DNA from: Phycisphaerae bacterium
GTDB taxonomy: Bacteria > Planctomycetota > Phycisphaerae > UBA1845 > Fen-1342
Assembly: GCA_030428945.1 (NCBI GenBank)
Contig: JAUIEC010000005.1
Span: forward strand, 62,001 to 126,000
Direction: 5' to 3'
Length of the DNA: 64,000 nucleotides
The translations under genes and the position numbers were made by a program. This document shows positions 44,140 to 51,505 of this stretch, piece by piece. Numbering within the stretch: position 1 is the first letter of the stretch; every line of letters begins with the position of its first letter. The notes beneath the pieces are model-generated. The model saw only the letters and a program-made list of their open reading frames with translations, ran no database searches and was not told the DNA's origin.

Positions 44140-44249
44140 GCCAGGGTGGCCCGGGGGCCAGCGGTCTGTCAGCGGGAGTCGCGAACGGCCGACCGCCACG
44201 CGCTGGTGACGGCCGGGGCCTCAGGCCCGGACGACGCCGCCCTGCCTTC

Positions 44250-46202
44250 TCAGCTTCCGGCCGTGCCGCTGCGCGACGACTGGCGACTCGGGCTCGATTC
44301 GCGCGGCGTCGGGTTCGTGCCGCGCCCGAGGGCGCGCCGGACGGCCGCGGCGATGCCGGCCGCGTCGATGCCGGCCTCGGCAAGCTGGCCCGCGCGGGAA
44401 CCGTGGGCGTAGAAGACATTCTCGCCGTGTCCCAGGCGGACGATGCTGTCGGTCGGCAGGCCGAGACGGTTGGCCGCCTCGAGGACGGCGCTGCCGAAGC
44501 CGCCCGCGACCGAGTGATCCTCGATCGTCACGACCGGGCCGCCGCGCGTGATCGCGTTGGTCACCATCTCCTCGTCGACCGGCTTGCAGAAACGCGCGTT
44601 GACCACCGAGACGAACACGTCCTCGCCGGCCAGGGCGTCGGCCGCGGCCAGGGCGAATTCGACCATCGTGCCGTAGGCCAGCAGCGTGGCGTCGGGGCCT
44701 TCGAGCATGGTGCGGCTCCTGCCGAGCTCGAACGGAACAGGCTCGAACGGGGTCGGAACCGAATCGCGCGGGTAACGCATCGCGGCCGGCACGTCGAGCT
44801 GCGTGGTGAACTTCAGGGCCTGCTGCAGTTCGGTCTCGTCAGCCGGCGCCAGCACGACCATGTTCTGGAAGCTGCGCAGGAAGGACAGATCCAGGTAGCC
44901 GTGGTGCACGGCCCCGTCGCCGCCGACCATGCCGGCCCGGTCCATGCAGAAGGTGACCGGCAACTGCTGCAGGACGACCTCCTGGAAGACCTGGTCGAAG
45001 CCGCGCTGCAGGAACGTCGAGTAAATGCAGGCGAACGGACGCAGCCCCGACTTGGCCATCCCGGCCGCGATGTCGACCGTGCAGCTTTCGGCGATGCCGC
45101 AGTCGAGGACCCGCTCGGGAAGCGCCTGCTGCACCTTCGCCAGGCCGGTGCCGTCGGGCATCGCGGCGGTCAGGGCGTAGACCCGCTCGTCCTGGTTCAT
45201 CAGGTTGATCATGGCGTCGGCGAACGCGTTGGTCCAACTCTTCCGGCCCGAGGAGATGATCTCGACCGAGTCGCCGTCCGCCTCGCGACGCATCTTGCCG
45301 GGGCTGTGGAACTTGCAGGGGTCGCTGGTGGCGAAGTCGCAGCCGCGGCCCTTCTCGGTGTGCACGTGCAGCAGGACCGGGTGATCGACCTCCTTGAGCA
45401 GTTCCAGGATCTCGACCAGGTGCGGCAGGTCATGCCCGTCGACCGGGCCGACGTAGACGAAGCCAAGCTGCTCGAAGATCTGGTGCGGCGAAACGGTCGC
45501 CTTGAGTCCCTCCTTGAGGTGATCGAGCAGTTCGTACATCTGCTTGCCGACCAGCGGGACCTTGGGCAGCGTGTCGCGGAACTTCTTCTTGACCTCTTCA
45601 TAGAGGCTGCTGGTGCGGAAGCGGGCGAAGTGGCTGGCCAGACCGCCCTGCGTCTTGGCGATGCCCATCGAGTTGTCGTTCAGGATCGCCAGGAACTGCC
45701 GCTTGAGCGTGCCGGCCTGGTTCAGACCCTCGAACGCGACGCCGTTGACGATGCTCGCATCGCCGACCAGGGCGACGACGTGGTTGTCCCGCTGCTTGAT
45801 CTGATCGCCGCGGGCCATCCCGACAGCCGTCGCGATCGCGGTGCCCGCGTGCCCGACGTCAAACAGGTCGTACTCGCTCTCGGCCACGTTCGGGAAACCG
45901 CTGACGCCGCCAGGCTGGCGAAGCGTCTCGAAGTTGCGGTGCCGTCCCGTGATCAGCTTGTGCGGATAGCACTGGTGCCCGACATCCCACAGCAGGCGAT
46001 CGCTGTCGCGCGAAAAATCGAAGACGCGATGCAGCGCAAGCGTCAGTTCGGTCACGCCCAGGTTGCTGGCGAGGTGCCCGCCGTTGCGGACGACCACTTC
46101 GATGATCCGCTGGCGAACTTCCTCGGCCAGAGCCTTGAGGTCGTCCATCGACAGCGTCTTGATGTCGGCCGGGGAACTGATCTGGTCCAGGAGCTTGTAC
46201 AT
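44250..46202 (-). CDS. dxs: 1-deoxy-D-xylulose-5-phosphate synthase
   Basis: Condenses pyruvate and glyceraldehyde 3-phosphate, the first step of the MEP isoprenoid pathway, with thiamine diphosphate. The 650-residue protein shows HLASNLGVTELTLALHRVFD, WDVGHQCYPHKLITGR, the ThDP loop VALVGDASIVNGVAFEGLN, YVGPVDGHDLPHLVEIL, and a transketolase central block (CTVDIAAGMAKSGLRPFACI). The last 25 residues are Ser/Arg-rich and probably unstructured. GAGG lies eight bases before the ATG. It follows ispA on the same strand by 30 bases, so both should be in one operon. Confidence 0.96.
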   Translation of the reverse strand: MYKLLDQISSPADIKTLSMDDLKALAEEVRQRIIEVVVRNGGHLASNLGVTELTLALHRVFDFSRDSDRLLWDVGHQCYPHKLITGRHRNFETLRQPGGVSGFPNVAESEYDLFDVGHAGTAIATAVGMARGDQIKQRDNHVVALVGDASIVNGVAFEGLNQAGTLKRQFLAILNDNSMGIAKTQGGLASHFARFRTSSLYEEVKKKFRDTLPKVPLVGKQMYELLDHLKEGLKATVSPHQIFEQLGFVYVGPVDGHDLPHLVEILELLKEVDHPVLLHVHTEKGRGCDFATSDPCKFHSPGKMRREADGDSVEIISSGRKSWTNAFADAMINLMNQDERVYALTAAMPDGTGLAKVQQALPERVLDCGIAESCTVDIAAGMAKSGLRPFACIYSTFLQRGFDQVFQEVVLQQLPVTFCMDRAGMVGGDGAVHHGYLDLSFLRSFQNMVVLAPADETELQQALKFTTQLDVPAAMRYPRDSVPTPFEPVPFELGRSRTMLEGPDATLLAYGTMVEFALAAADALAGEDVFVSVVNARFCKPVDEEMVTNAITRGGPVVTIEDHSVAGGFGSAVLEAANRLGLPTDSIVRLGHGENVFYAHGSRAGQLAEAGIDAAGIAAAVRRALGRGTNPTPRESSPSRQSSRSGTAGS

Positions 46203-46232
46203 CTACCGTCCTCGTACTGTGCGGCCGCGACC

Positions 46233-47162
46233 TCAGTTGGTGCGGCGAATCACGAACTCTGCCATGCCGCGCAGGCGATCGGCCTGGTGGCCGAAGGACG
46301 CGAGTGCGTCGATCGCCGCCTGGTACTCCTGCCGGGCGCGGGCGTTGCTGGCCTCGAGACCGAAAGCGGCGGGCCAGGTCTGCTTGTTGACCGCGGCGTC
46401 CTTGCCGGCGGTCTTTCCGAGTGCCTCGGTCGAGGCGGTCATGTCGAGCACGTCGTCGGCGATCTGGAACGCCAGTCCGAGGTGCCCGCCGAACTTCCGC
46501 AGCGCGTCGACCTGCTGCGGCGCCGCGCCGGCCGCGGTCGCGCCGAGCACACAGCAGGCCTCGAGCAGCGCGGCCGTCTTGTTGCGATGGATGAAGGCGA
46601 CCAGTTGCTTATCGGTCGCGGTGGTTTCCCCGGTGATGTCGGCCGCCTGTCCGACGACCATGTCCTTGGTGCCCTCGGCGAGGGCCGTCACCAGACCGGG
46701 TACGCGTTCCGCGGGGACCGGGTTCGCGGCCAGCAGGGCAAACGCGTGCGGCACGAGCCAGTCGCCGGCCAGGATCGCGTGGGCCTGCCCGTACACGACG
46801 TGGTTCGTCGGCTTTCCGCGGCGCAGGTCGTCGTCGTCCATGGCGGGAAGATCGTCGTGGATCAGCGAGAACGTATGGATACACTCGACCGCCAGGGCGG
46901 CGGGCAGGGCCTGCTCGAAGGTGCCGCCACAGACGCGGGCGGCCTCGATCACGAGGACCGGCCGGGCGCGTTTGCCGCCGGCCCGGCAGGAGTAGCCGAC
47001 GGCCTCGTAGAGGCGTGCGGCCGGCCCGGTCTGGGGAAGCCGATCGAGGTGGCCGGCGAAGGCCTGGTCGAAGTCCTGGCGGGCCTGTTGGAACCAGGTC
47101 AGCCAGTCGTCATCGAGGCGGGTCTCGATGGTCATGGGTCGGCTCGGGTGGACATCGGGCAT
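46233..47162 (-). CDS. ispA: Polyprenyl diphosphate synthase (farnesyl/geranylgeranyl type)
   Basis: Elongates allylic diphosphates with isopentenyl diphosphate. The 309-residue protein contains the first Asp-rich motif LIHDDLPAMDDDDLRRG, GYSCRAGGKRARPVLV, MVVGQAADITG and the second Asp-rich motif LAFQIADDVLDMT. It supplies C15 or C20 chains for the squalene/phytoene synthase and quinone prenylation genes seen in this window. The start at 47162 is chosen because TATTCT lies exactly six bases upstream, a leaderless pattern; an ATG nine codons later has no ribosome site either. dxs follows 30 bases downstream. It is divergent from aat. Confidence 0.93.
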   Translation of the reverse strand: MPDVHPSRPMTIETRLDDDWLTWFQQARQDFDQAFAGHLDRLPQTGPAARLYEAVGYSCRAGGKRARPVLVIEAARVCGGTFEQALPAALAVECIHTFSLIHDDLPAMDDDDLRRGKPTNHVVYGQAHAILAGDWLVPHAFALLAANPVPAERVPGLVTALAEGTKDMVVGQAADITGETTATDKQLVAFIHRNKTAALLEACCVLGATAAGAAPQQVDALRKFGGHLGLAFQIADDVLDMTASTEALGKTAGKDAAVNKQTWPAAFGLEASNARARQEYQAAIDALASFGHQADRLRGMAEFVIRRTN

Positions 47163-47168
47163 TGGGGA

Positions 47169-47174
47169 AGAATA
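47169..47174 (-). promoter_or_regulatory. -10-like TATTCT, 6 bases before the ispA start
   Basis: On the minus strand TATTCT is followed by six bases (TCCCCA) and then the ATG at 47162. There is no ribosome site for this start, so a leaderless transcript is likely. Confidence 0.45.
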
Positions 47175-47245
47175 GAGTGTCGCCGGTCCGCTGACCAGTG
47201 GCAGGTCGACAAACACTGTAACCGCTCCCGTTCCAGGTCCGAGTC

Positions 47246-47827
47246 ATGCAAGACGAGCTGTCCGTGGATCTTATCCTGCAGGGGTACACGCAGGGATGCT
47301 TCCCGATGGCGGACCCGGACGGGGAGATCTACTGGTACAGTCCGGACCCGCGGACGGTGTTCACATATGCGGACTTTCGGATTCCCAGAAGCCTGCGTCC
47401 GGTGCTGAACCGCGGGGCCTTCGAGATGCGGCTGAACACGCGTTTCGAGCAGGTCATGCGATCCTGCGGGGACCGTCCGGAGGGGACCTGGATCTCCGAG
47501 CGGCTGCTGACCGTCTATTGCGAGATGCACCGGCTGGGGCTGGCCCACAGCGTCGAAAGCTGGCAGGACGGGCGGCTGGCGGGCGGACTCTACGGGGTGG
47601 CGCTGGGCGGGGCGTTCTTCGGCGAGTCCATGTTCCACCGCGTGACGGACGCCTCGAAGGTGGCCCTGGTTTTTCTGATGAAACATCTGAAAAAGCGGGG
47701 CTTCACGCTGATCGACACGCAGTGGACCACGCCGCACCTGGCGCGGTTCGGGGCCCGGGAGATCCCGCGGGCGACCTACCTGCGGCAGTTGGCCGAGGCG
47801 TTGCAGGTCCGGGCCCGCTTCGCCTGA
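47246..47827 (+). CDS. aat: Leucyl/phenylalanyl-tRNA-protein transferase
   Basis: Adds Leu or Phe from tRNA to N-terminal Arg or Lys of proteins, marking them for ClpS/ClpAP degradation. The 193-residue protein opens LSVDLILQGYTQGCFPMAD and has IYWYSPDPRTVF, TWISERLLTVYCEMHRLGLA, HSVESWQDGRLAGGLYGVALG (two parts), and FFGESMFHRVTDASKVALVF, all family marks. It is slightly shorter than the E. coli protein. AGG precedes the ATG. tRNA-Arg(CCG) follows 48 bases downstream. Confidence 0.95.
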   Translation: MQDELSVDLILQGYTQGCFPMADPDGEIYWYSPDPRTVFTYADFRIPRSLRPVLNRGAFEMRLNTRFEQVMRSCGDRPEGTWISERLLTVYCEMHRLGLAHSVESWQDGRLAGGLYGVALGGAFFGESMFHRVTDASKVALVFLMKHLKKRGFTLIDTQWTTPHLARFGAREIPRATYLRQLAEALQVRARFA

Positions 47828-47875
47828 GGCTTGACGCGCAGCGCGGACCGGATACTCTGGTGGATTGCGACACGG

Positions 47876-47949
47876 GTCTCCGTAGCTCAATTGGATAGAG
47901 CGCTGGCCTCCGGAGCCAGAGGTTAGAGGTTCGAATCCTCTCGGGGACG
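47876..47949 (+). tRNA. tRNA-Arg (anticodon CCG)
   Basis: A 74-base cloverleaf. Acceptor stem GTCTCCG pairs with CGGGGAC (one G-U pair). D arm GCTC...GAGC; anticodon arm CTGGC-CTCCGGA-GCCAG with anticodon CCG; T arm AGAGG-TTCGAAT-CCTCT. The discriminator base is G. The 3' CCA is not encoded. CGG codons are common in this DNA, so the isoacceptor is expected to be heavily used. Confidence 0.96.
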
Positions 47950-48095
47950 TCTCCCCCCCACCGATTCCCGCCACCCCGGCAACGGCCCGGCTCAGGCGCC
48001 GTCTCCCGCGATCTCCGCAGCCCGGCTGAATCCCCGATCACGGACCGGACCGGTCGCGACGAGAAGACACGGCCGGGAAGACACGGGCGCATTCT

Positions 48096-48152
48096 CTCCC
48101 TCCCTGGCTCCCTGGCTCCCTCGCTCCCGTGCTCCCTGTTCCCTGTTCCCCT
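48096..48152. repeat. Tandem repeats GGCTCCCT and TGTTCCC upstream of the TM/TPR gene
   Basis: Imperfect octamers (CCTGGCTC, CCTCGCTC; complement of the GGGAGCGA family) pass into TGTTCCC heptamers. Two repeat families that occur separately elsewhere are fused here, directly ahead of a promoter-like TAGCAT at 48160. Confidence 0.75.
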
Positions 48153-48159
48153 CCCCGGT

Positions 48160-48165
48160 TAGCAT
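48160..48165 (+). promoter_or_regulatory. -10-like TAGCAT, 6 bases before the start at 48172
   Basis: TAGCAT is separated from the ATG at 48172 by six bases (CTTTTC). No ribosome site is present. This again fits leaderless transcription of a first operon gene. Confidence 0.42.
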
Positions 48166-48171
48166 CTTTTC

Positions 48172-50016
48172 ATGGCTGAATTGCCGGGTGATCCGAGTGC
48201 GGTTCCGTCGGCCGGGGAGGAAGCCGGCGACGAACTGGTCGACGTCTGGTCGCGGACCGAGCCCAAGTACCGCGTCCGCGCGATCGCCCTGCTGGCCGTC
48301 AACCTGGCCCTGTTCTGCGGGCTGTGCACCTTCGCCTACTGGCTGCGTGAGGCGAAGCTGTTCGACTTCTCGATCGAGGCCTACCTGTCCCCGGCGGTCT
48401 TCTGGGATGACGCCCCGAACCTGAGCGACTTCCTGATCGAGCCGATCAGCGTGCAGGACACGCCGATCCACGCCGTCGTGCTGGGTCTGCTGCTGGGCGC
48501 GATGGTCATGGTCCCGATCGTCATCTCGATCCTGTACCGCTTCGTCAGCGCCCTGCCGTTCCTGGCGGCCGTGCTGATCTTCGCCCACATGCCGTGGATG
48601 GCGTTCACGCTGATGGGCAGTTGCGTGCTGGCGTCGCTGCCGCCCTTCCGGATGCGCTTCCGCTTCGGCTCGGCCCTGCTCGGCATGCTGCCGTTCTTCC
48701 TCTACCTGCTGCTGGCCGGCGGCTGGAAGTCGGACCTGGGCTCGGCCTCGCCGACCGAACAGACGCTGCTGGCGATGCCGTGGGTGCTGGGCATCCTGGC
48801 GGCCGCGGCGATGACGGCGATCTGCCTGCAACTGGCGAAGGTGCTGAGTCACCGCCCGGGGCCGGTGGCGCCGGTGCTGTCGGTGATGTTCGCGACGCCG
48901 GTGATCCTGTTCCACTACGGGGTCGGGATCGACGAACTGGACTACCGGGTGCTGGAGCAGCAGCACGGTCCGCGTTCGCGGGCGTTCGAGCCGGTGCAGG
49001 ATCCGACGCCGCAGATCCTGGAGATGGTCCAGCGGATCGCGGGCGACGAACACCTGGCGGCGCTGTACCTGCCGGACTTTCTCGAAGCGCTCAGCGGGCA
49101 GCCGTTCTCGAATCCGCGGCTGATCCTGCAGTACCTGACGGTCGAGTTCATGGGGGACCGGGCCCTGGCGTACGAGGCCTGCCGGCACTTCATCGCCGAC
49201 CACCCCAAGAGCAAGTACGTGCCGAACGTCCTGTTCATCCAGGCCCGGGTGCTCGACACGCGGGTCGACGAGGGCTCGCTGCTGCGCCGCAGGCCGCAAC
49301 GGGTGCTGTACGCCGACTTCCCGCACGTCCAGTCCGAACGCGTCTGGGCCGCCCTGCTGAACCAGTATCCCGAGTCGCCGCTGGCCACGGCGGCCGCGCT
49401 GCGCCTGGCGCAACTGCACTTCCGCCGCGGCGATTTCGCGCGCGGCATCGAACTGCTCGGCGCGATCACCCAGGGACCGATGCCACCGGCCTCGCAGCCC
49501 AGCGGCGAGCACCTGCTGGCCAGCGCCCCGCCCGAGGCCTCGCTGGCATACGAGGCCGAACCGTTCCTGCAGGAGGCCTGGCGCCTGCGGGAACTGGTCA
49601 GCGGCAACCGCAACGATCCGCAGTACGGCAACGCGCCGCTCGAGCAGTTCTTCCGGCTGGACCCCCACCGGGTCGGCTATCGCCAGGAACTGCAGCGCCT
49701 GCTGGACCGCTTCCCCGACGCGATGCTGGCCGACAACCTGCACGTGGCCTACGCCCTGTCGCTGCCGACGCCGGCCGGCCAGGCGAGCGTGCTGCGCGAA
49801 CTGGCCGAGCGGCTGCCCGAGGGGGACGCCCGCCCCGAGGCGCTCTCCCGACTGGCGAGCATCGAGATACAATTGGTGCAGGACACCGCCGAACTGGAGC
49901 GGAGCCTGGCCAGGCTGCGGGACGTGGCCGAGGCCTATCGGGGTACTTTCTGGGGAGCCGAAGCGGCCCGCGTGCTGGCTTTGTATCCGCCCCAGGTGAG
50001 GGCGGTGAAGCGATGA
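48172..50016 (+). CDS. Membrane protein with C-terminal TPR-like region
   Basis: A 614-residue protein of unknown function. After a charged N-terminus, the first membrane helix is around residues 38-58 (AIALLAVNLALFCGLCTFAY). Several more follow between about 100 and 260 (VVLGLLLGAMVMVPIVISIL; LPFLAAVLIFAHMPWMAFTL; LLGMLPFFLYLLLAGG; VLGILAAAAMTAICLQL). From about 275 to the end it is soluble and helical, with TPR-like units (LALAYEACRHFIADHPKSKY-like; LNQYPESPLATAAALRLAQL; HFRRGDFARGIELLGAI; DRFPDAMLADNLHVAYALSL). It may assemble an envelope complex. It overlaps ubiX by four bases (ATGA), so it heads a coupled operon. Confidence 0.72.
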   Translation: MAELPGDPSAVPSAGEEAGDELVDVWSRTEPKYRVRAIALLAVNLALFCGLCTFAYWLREAKLFDFSIEAYLSPAVFWDDAPNLSDFLIEPISVQDTPIHAVVLGLLLGAMVMVPIVISILYRFVSALPFLAAVLIFAHMPWMAFTLMGSCVLASLPPFRMRFRFGSALLGMLPFFLYLLLAGGWKSDLGSASPTEQTLLAMPWVLGILAAAAMTAICLQLAKVLSHRPGPVAPVLSVMFATPVILFHYGVGIDELDYRVLEQQHGPRSRAFEPVQDPTPQILEMVQRIAGDEHLAALYLPDFLEALSGQPFSNPRLILQYLTVEFMGDRALAYEACRHFIADHPKSKYVPNVLFIQARVLDTRVDEGSLLRRRPQRVLYADFPHVQSERVWAALLNQYPESPLATAAALRLAQLHFRRGDFARGIELLGAITQGPMPPASQPSGEHLLASAPPEASLAYEAEPFLQEAWRLRELVSGNRNDPQYGNAPLEQFFRLDPHRVGYRQELQRLLDRFPDAMLADNLHVAYALSLPTPAGQASVLRELAERLPEGDARPEALSRLASIEIQLVQDTAELERSLARLRDVAEAYRGTFWGAEAARVLALYPPQVRAVKR

Positions 50017-50615
50017 AACAACTTGTTCTGGCGCTGAGCGGCGCGAGCGGCGCGATCTACGGCATCGAACTGGCCCGCCAGCTTGTGCGTCACGATCTGC
50101 ACCTGCACATGGTCGTCTCCCCGGCGGCCCAGCGGGTGATGCACGACGAACTCGACATCCGCAAGGCGTCGGCCGAGACGCTGCTGGGCGGCCCGCACGA
50201 GCGGGTCAGCTTTCACGGACACCGCGACATCGGCGCCCGGATCGCGAGCGGGTCGTTCCTGACGGACGGCATGGTGATCTGCCCGTGCTCGAGTCACACC
50301 GTCGCGGCGATCGCGGCCGGACTGGGTGACAACCTGATCACGCGGGCGGCGATGGTGACGCTGAAGGAACGGCGGGACCTGATCCTGGTGCCGCGTGAGA
50401 TGCCGCTGAGCACGCTCGAACTGGAGGCGATGACGAAACTGAGCCGCAACGGCGTGGTGATCTGTCCGGCCTGCCCGGGGTTCTACATGCGTCCGCAGAG
50501 GGTCGAGGACCTGGTGAACTTCGTGGTCGGTCGGATCCTGGACCTGCTGAAACTGCCGCACGATCTGCATGTGCGGTGGGACCCGGGCCAGGCCGGCGAC
50601 GTGGAGCGGACATGA
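50013..50615 (+). CDS. ubiX: Flavin prenyltransferase UbiX
   Basis: Builds the prenylated FMN cofactor used by UbiD-type decarboxylases. The 200-residue protein has LVLALSGASGAIYGIELARQ for FMN binding, SPAAQRVMHDEL, VICPCSSHTVAAIAAGLGDN, ITRAAMVTLKERRDLILVPR and a C-terminal YMRPQRVEDLVNFVVGRILD, all characteristic. Start and stop overlap the neighbours by four bases each (ATGA). The next gene is a UbiA/MqnP-type prenyltransferase, so the pair probably serves quinone synthesis, in the futalosine pathway if this is MqnP. Confidence 0.96.
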   Translation: MKQLVLALSGASGAIYGIELARQLVRHDLHLHMVVSPAAQRVMHDELDIRKASAETLLGGPHERVSFHGHRDIGARIASGSFLTDGMVICPCSSHTVAAIAAGLGDNLITRAAMVTLKERRDLILVPREMPLSTLELEAMTKLSRNGVVICPACPGFYMRPQRVEDLVNFVVGRILDLLKLPHDLHVRWDPGQAGDVERT

Positions 50616-51505
50616 GCGGCCTCGTCCGGACGGTGCACGACTGGGGGGCGATGATCAAGTTCAGCCACACGGTCTTCGCCCTGCCCTTCGCGCTGCTGGC
50701 GATGTTCCTGGCCGCCCGCCCCGGGCTGCCGACGTGGCCGCAGGCGCTGCTGATCGTGCTGTGCATGGCGACGGCCCGCAGCGCGGCGATGACCTTCAAC
50801 CGGATCGTGGACGCGGGGATTGACGCCGCCAATCCGCGAACGGCGCTGCGGCAGATTCCGACCGGCCGGATCAGCGCCGGTGCGGCCTGGCTCTTCTTTG
50901 CGATTGCAGCGGCGGGATTCGTGCTGGCCTGCGGCGGGTTCTACGGGCTGGACGGCAATGCCTGGCCGCTGCTGCTGAGCGTGCCGGTGCTGGCGCTGCT
51001 GTGTTTCTATTCGTACACGAAGCGGTTCACGCGCTACGCGCACCTCGTGCTGGGGCTGGCGATCGCGTTCGCGCCGGTGGCGGCCTGGATCGCGATCGCG
51101 CCGGCGACGCTCGGGCCGCCGGCGTGGCTGCTGCTGGGCGCGGTGACGTTCTGGATCGCGGGGTTCGACGTGATCTATGCCTGCCAGGATGCCGATTTCG
51201 ACCGGCAGGCGGGCCTGCACAGCCTGCCCAGCCGGATCGGGATCGGCCCCTCGTTGTGGACGGCGCGGGCCTTTCATGTCGTCACGGTCGCGGCGCTGGT
51301 GGCGGTCGGACTGACAGCGGAACTCGGAACGCTGTACTTCGTCGGCGTGGCCATCGTGGCGGCGCTGCTGGTGGTCGAGAACGCGCTGGTCCGCCCGGGT
51401 GATCTCAGCAAGGTGAACCTGGCGTTCTTCACGGTCAACGGCGTGGTCGGCGTGGTGCTGGGCGGCCTCGGCGTGCTGGACGTGCTGCTGCAGCGAGGCG
51501 CCTGA
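50612..51505 (+). CDS. UbiA-family prenyltransferase (MqnP-like)
   Basis: A 297-residue integral membrane enzyme with about eight or nine helices that attaches a polyprenyl chain to an aromatic quinone precursor. The first Asp-rich region is SAAMTFNRIVDAGIDAANPR and the second is DVIYACQDADFDRQAGLHSL. The N-terminus MIKFSHTVFALPFALLAMFL is typical of 4-hydroxybenzoate octaprenyltransferase / MqnP proteins. Pairing with ubiX suggests menaquinone synthesis; I see no menA or mqnA nearby to prove which route. Its stop shares one base with the next start (TGATG). Confidence 0.88.
   Translation: MSGLVRTVHDWGAMIKFSHTVFALPFALLAMFLAARPGLPTWPQALLIVLCMATARSAAMTFNRIVDAGIDAANPRTALRQIPTGRISAGAAWLFFAIAAAGFVLACGGFYGLDGNAWPLLLSVPVLALLCFYSYTKRFTRYAHLVLGLAIAFAPVAAWIAIAPATLGPPAWLLLGAVTFWIAGFDVIYACQDADFDRQAGLHSLPSRIGIGPSLWTARAFHVVTVAALVAVGLTAELGTLYFVGVAIVAALLVVENALVRPGDLSKVNLAFFTVNGVVGVVLGGLGVLDVLLQRGA

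Noticed and set aside
44118..47408. A 1096-residue plus-strand frame across dxs and ispA
   Set aside because: It runs antisense to two complete, well-recognised genes and has no recognisable domain.
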